Shown here in pieces: positions 62,301 to 64,000 of a stretch of DNA of 64,000 nucleotides. The notes under the pieces were generated by a model. It saw nothing but the letters and a program-made list of their open reading frames with translations. It was not told where the DNA came from and made no database searches. Source of the DNA: Mesostigma viride (Eukaryota > Streptophyta > Mesostigmatophyceae > Mesostigmatales > Mesostigmataceae); the NCBI GenBank assembly GCA_009746045.1, contig RPFO01000079.1, positions 4,114,271 through 4,178,270 on the forward strand, in the 5' to 3' direction. The first letter of the stretch is position 1, and every line of letters begins with the position of its first letter. Both the position numbers and the translations under genes were made by a program.

Positions 62301-63576
62301 GAAGCAGGACAAGGAGGACAAGTCTTCTCAGCGGTGCACCCGCTGTGGCATGAAGTACCACCTGCGGCCCACCTGCCGCAAGAACGTGGACGAGCTGGGG
62401 CATTTGGACGTCCTGTGCCACAAGTGCCACGGGCCGCCCCACGGTGACCCCAAGGACTGCAAGCGGCCTCCTTACGGCAAGAAGTGTGAGTCTCCCTCTC
62501 ATGCTGGCTTGAGTGTGCCTGCTTCACCTCTTTCATCTGCATGCCCCACTGTCAGAGCAGTGAGCAGTTCTGGAAAGGTGCTACAGCTGGTTTCAGAAGA
62601 TTATGTCTCTAAACCAACCTTCACATCTATGGTTCCCAAGGTGTGCAGAGTGTCCCCAGCAGAGGATGCTCAGATCAGTTTTCAGGAGCTTGCTTTGCAG
62701 TTGCATTTCCTTTATGGGCATGAAGTGAGTGCAGAGGTGGTGGCAGCAGCAATAGGGGGGGCAGCACTCAGACGTGCATGCCAGGTGGTCAGATCCCACT
62801 GCCAGCATTGTCAGTTCAATGCACCCAAACCCCCTAAGTGGCATGTAGCTACCCCACCTAAGAGCAAGGGCAGGGTGGTAGGAGATGTCTTTCATATCAA
62901 AGGACAATCTTACTTGGCACTTAAAGATGCATGGTCAAGGTACACAACCATTGAACCATTACCTGGAATGGACAAGACACAGTTGCTCAGGGCTCTCTTG
63001 ATTGCTCAGGCCAGGTACTACCCTGTGGAGGCATTGTTACTGGATCAGCAGTTCACGTGTCTTGCCAATGAACCAGGGTGTGAGGCTATTGATCTGGCTG
63101 GGCTAGAAGATCATGAGAGGCAAGGCATTATTGAAAGGGCCATCAGGTCCATTAAAACCCTTGTAGCCAAAGAAGATGGCAATCTGCTGGCTGACAGTGG
63201 GTCATATGCTGACAGAGCTCTGTGGTCCACCAGGTTGTGCCAAGTCCTCAACAGGAGGCCACTCATGAAAACCCCACAAGGGGTGGTCATTACACCAGAT
63301 GGATTGCATGCAGGCATTTATCCACCTGAGGTACTAGCCCTATACAACGCACAGCGAGCACAGACAGCTAGCAGGTTAGCTGTCAAGGATGCAAAGCATC
63401 CACGTCCCACCTTCAGAGAAGGGGATCAGGTCCTATTCTACAAGGAGTCGGGACTAGGCAAGGTGGGTACCTGGCATGGGCCAGCCACCATCCTAAAGTT
63501 TAACACCACTGGCAGGACAGTGTTAGTTAAACACAATGACACGGGAAAATTCACAGGTGTTCACCTCACAGGATGA
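60844..63576 (+). CDS. Gag-integrase polyprotein of Copia-type element 2
   Basis: 910 residues. Begins within a helical domain (WRAIQTATASFRGLADRSQQ, CAIITHILGLPNLQAGTRR) similar to the N-terminal ORF of element 1. Gag follows (NRPVDRINVRGLPEGYTREQ, FGSLMQGDFYHQSSSQIQN, YELAIKARPDVQQLDHKFLL). Then a Gly-Lys repeat, a poly-Asn tract encoded by (AAC)n at about 62212-62300, and zinc knuckle CTRCGMKYHLRPTC plus CHKCHGPPHGDPKDC. Integrase: LHFLYGH and CQHCQF, catalytic Asp in VVGDVFHI (about 62880), Asp in LLLDQQF (about 63040), Glu in GIIERAIRSIK (about 63130), and a C-terminal EGDQVLFYKESGLG...TWHGPA module. No protease lies between knuckle and integrase. No UGA separates gag and integrase here. 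Confidence 0.85.
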
Positions 63577-64000
63577 AATTGTATTTTCCAACTGTGTCAG
63601 ACGTGGCAGAGGAGGAAGAGCTGTTGGCCGACAGCCCTGTACAGTTGCCTGGCATCCCAGCGTTGCCCAGTGAGTGGTTGTTTGGAACACCCACTGGTGA
63701 GTGTGAGAGCCACACCCACTGTGACACCCAGGTCACCCTTGATGATTGCAGGCAGTCACTGCAGGCTTGGCCCCCTGCAGCAGAGGGTCACATTGGCAAA
63801 ACAGGTGATCAGCAACCTATCACCTCTTCAAGTGTGAACATAGCTCAGCCACTAGCTGCACCTTCCAAACGCAGCCTAGCAGACGCTGTTCGCATTTTAC
63901 AAGCAGCTCATAGAGCCAAAGCTCAAACTGCTGCAGGATCAGCTAAGGTGGGGAAGGTTGGGCAGAATGACAATAGCCCATTTATGGTTGCAGTGGACAC
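63573..64000 (+). CDS. Start of the protease(-RT) ORF of Copia-type element 2 (partial)
   Basis: ATG at 63573 overlaps the previous stop (ATGA), in the -1 frame. Acidic start (MKLYFPTVSDVAEEEELLAD), then RSLADAVRILQAAHRAKAQ, which parallels LMADIVRSLMFNKHKDPK just before the protease-like domain of element 1. The window ends at NSPFMVAVDT, which is where a retropepsin Asp-Thr-Gly/Ser would start. The rest is outside. Expression may rely on reinitiation or frameshifting at the overlap. Confidence 0.65.
   Translation, partial: MKLYFPTVSDVAEEEELLADSPVQLPGIPALPSEWLFGTPTGECESHTHCDTQVTLDDCRQSLQAWPPAAEGHIGKTGDQQPITSSSVNIAQPLAAPSKRSLADAVRILQAAHRAKAQTAAGSAKVGKVGQNDNSPFMVAVD

Larger units (their letters stand above)
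59061..64000 (+). mobile_element. Copia-type LTR retrotransposon 2, 5' part (runs off the right edge)
   Basis: Contains a probable 5' LTR (about 59061 to about 59490, boundaries uncertain because the 3' LTR is outside), a gag region with frame breaks, a long gag-integrase ORF and the start of a protease-containing ORF. The order gag-integrase-protease matches Copia-type element 1. It appears to be inserted into B2 of SDR element 3. Confidence 0.8.

Overview
This window looks like nuclear DNA of a plastid-bearing eukaryote. Evidence: a degraded piece of plastid rpoB embedded in it, split genes with GT-AG introns, MYND-finger and F-box-like proteins, LTR retrotransposons, and very long satellites. 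A green alga of the prasinophyte kind is my guess, but nothing here proves the lineage. Layout. (1) 1-6214: two exons of one minus-strand gene, separated by a predicted 5.2-kb intron that holds a 46-bp satellite and 4.4 kb of (GGACAA)n. (2) 6.2-7.8 kb: short tandem repeats and the rpoB fragment. (3) 7.9-24.4 kb: a minus-strand cluster of small gene families, namely three or four Cys/His-motif paralogues, two MYND-finger paralogues and two F-box-like paralogues. One F-box gene is split by a gag-only LTR element, and one MYND gene is split by a non-autonomous element of unusual architecture. (4) 24.8-26.8 kb: a second element of that architecture. (5) 26.9-36.1 kb: a GGGA/GGAAG microsatellite, then an 8.6-kb minisatellite with seven copies of a 199-bp unit. 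(6) 36.3-41.7 kb: GC-rich hairpins, a Pol III-like sequence, a 61-bp satellite, and a multi-exon gene with an RNase H-fold transposase-like core. (7) 41.8-46.5 kb: GT-rich repeats interrupted by a coding-free LTR element. (8) 46.6-57.2 kb: a 40-bp minisatellite interrupted by a 9-kb Copia-type retrotransposon on the minus strand. (9) 57.2-64 kb: a third unusual element, then the 5' part of a second Copia-type element running off the right edge. Three threads tie the window together. First, the palindrome CCAACGGCCGTTGG, followed by an A-rich AAAATCA-like tail, recurs in three unrelated satellites, in introns and just upstream of most genes, always in the same orientation among copies inspected, and is not seen after about 41.7 kb. 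Second, three non-autonomous elements share the order A1-internal-B1-A2-linker-B2, the split direct repeats typical of PAT/Ngaro tyrosine-recombinase retrotransposons. Each has a C-rich linker, and the first restores its host gene in frame without a long target duplication when removed. Third, both Copia-type elements appear to be ordered gag-integrase-protease-RT rather than gag-protease-integrase-RT, and one separates gag from integrase by a single in-frame UGA followed by CUAG, the known leaky-stop context. Several genes are broken at G/C homopolymers, so some frameshifts may be assembly errors.
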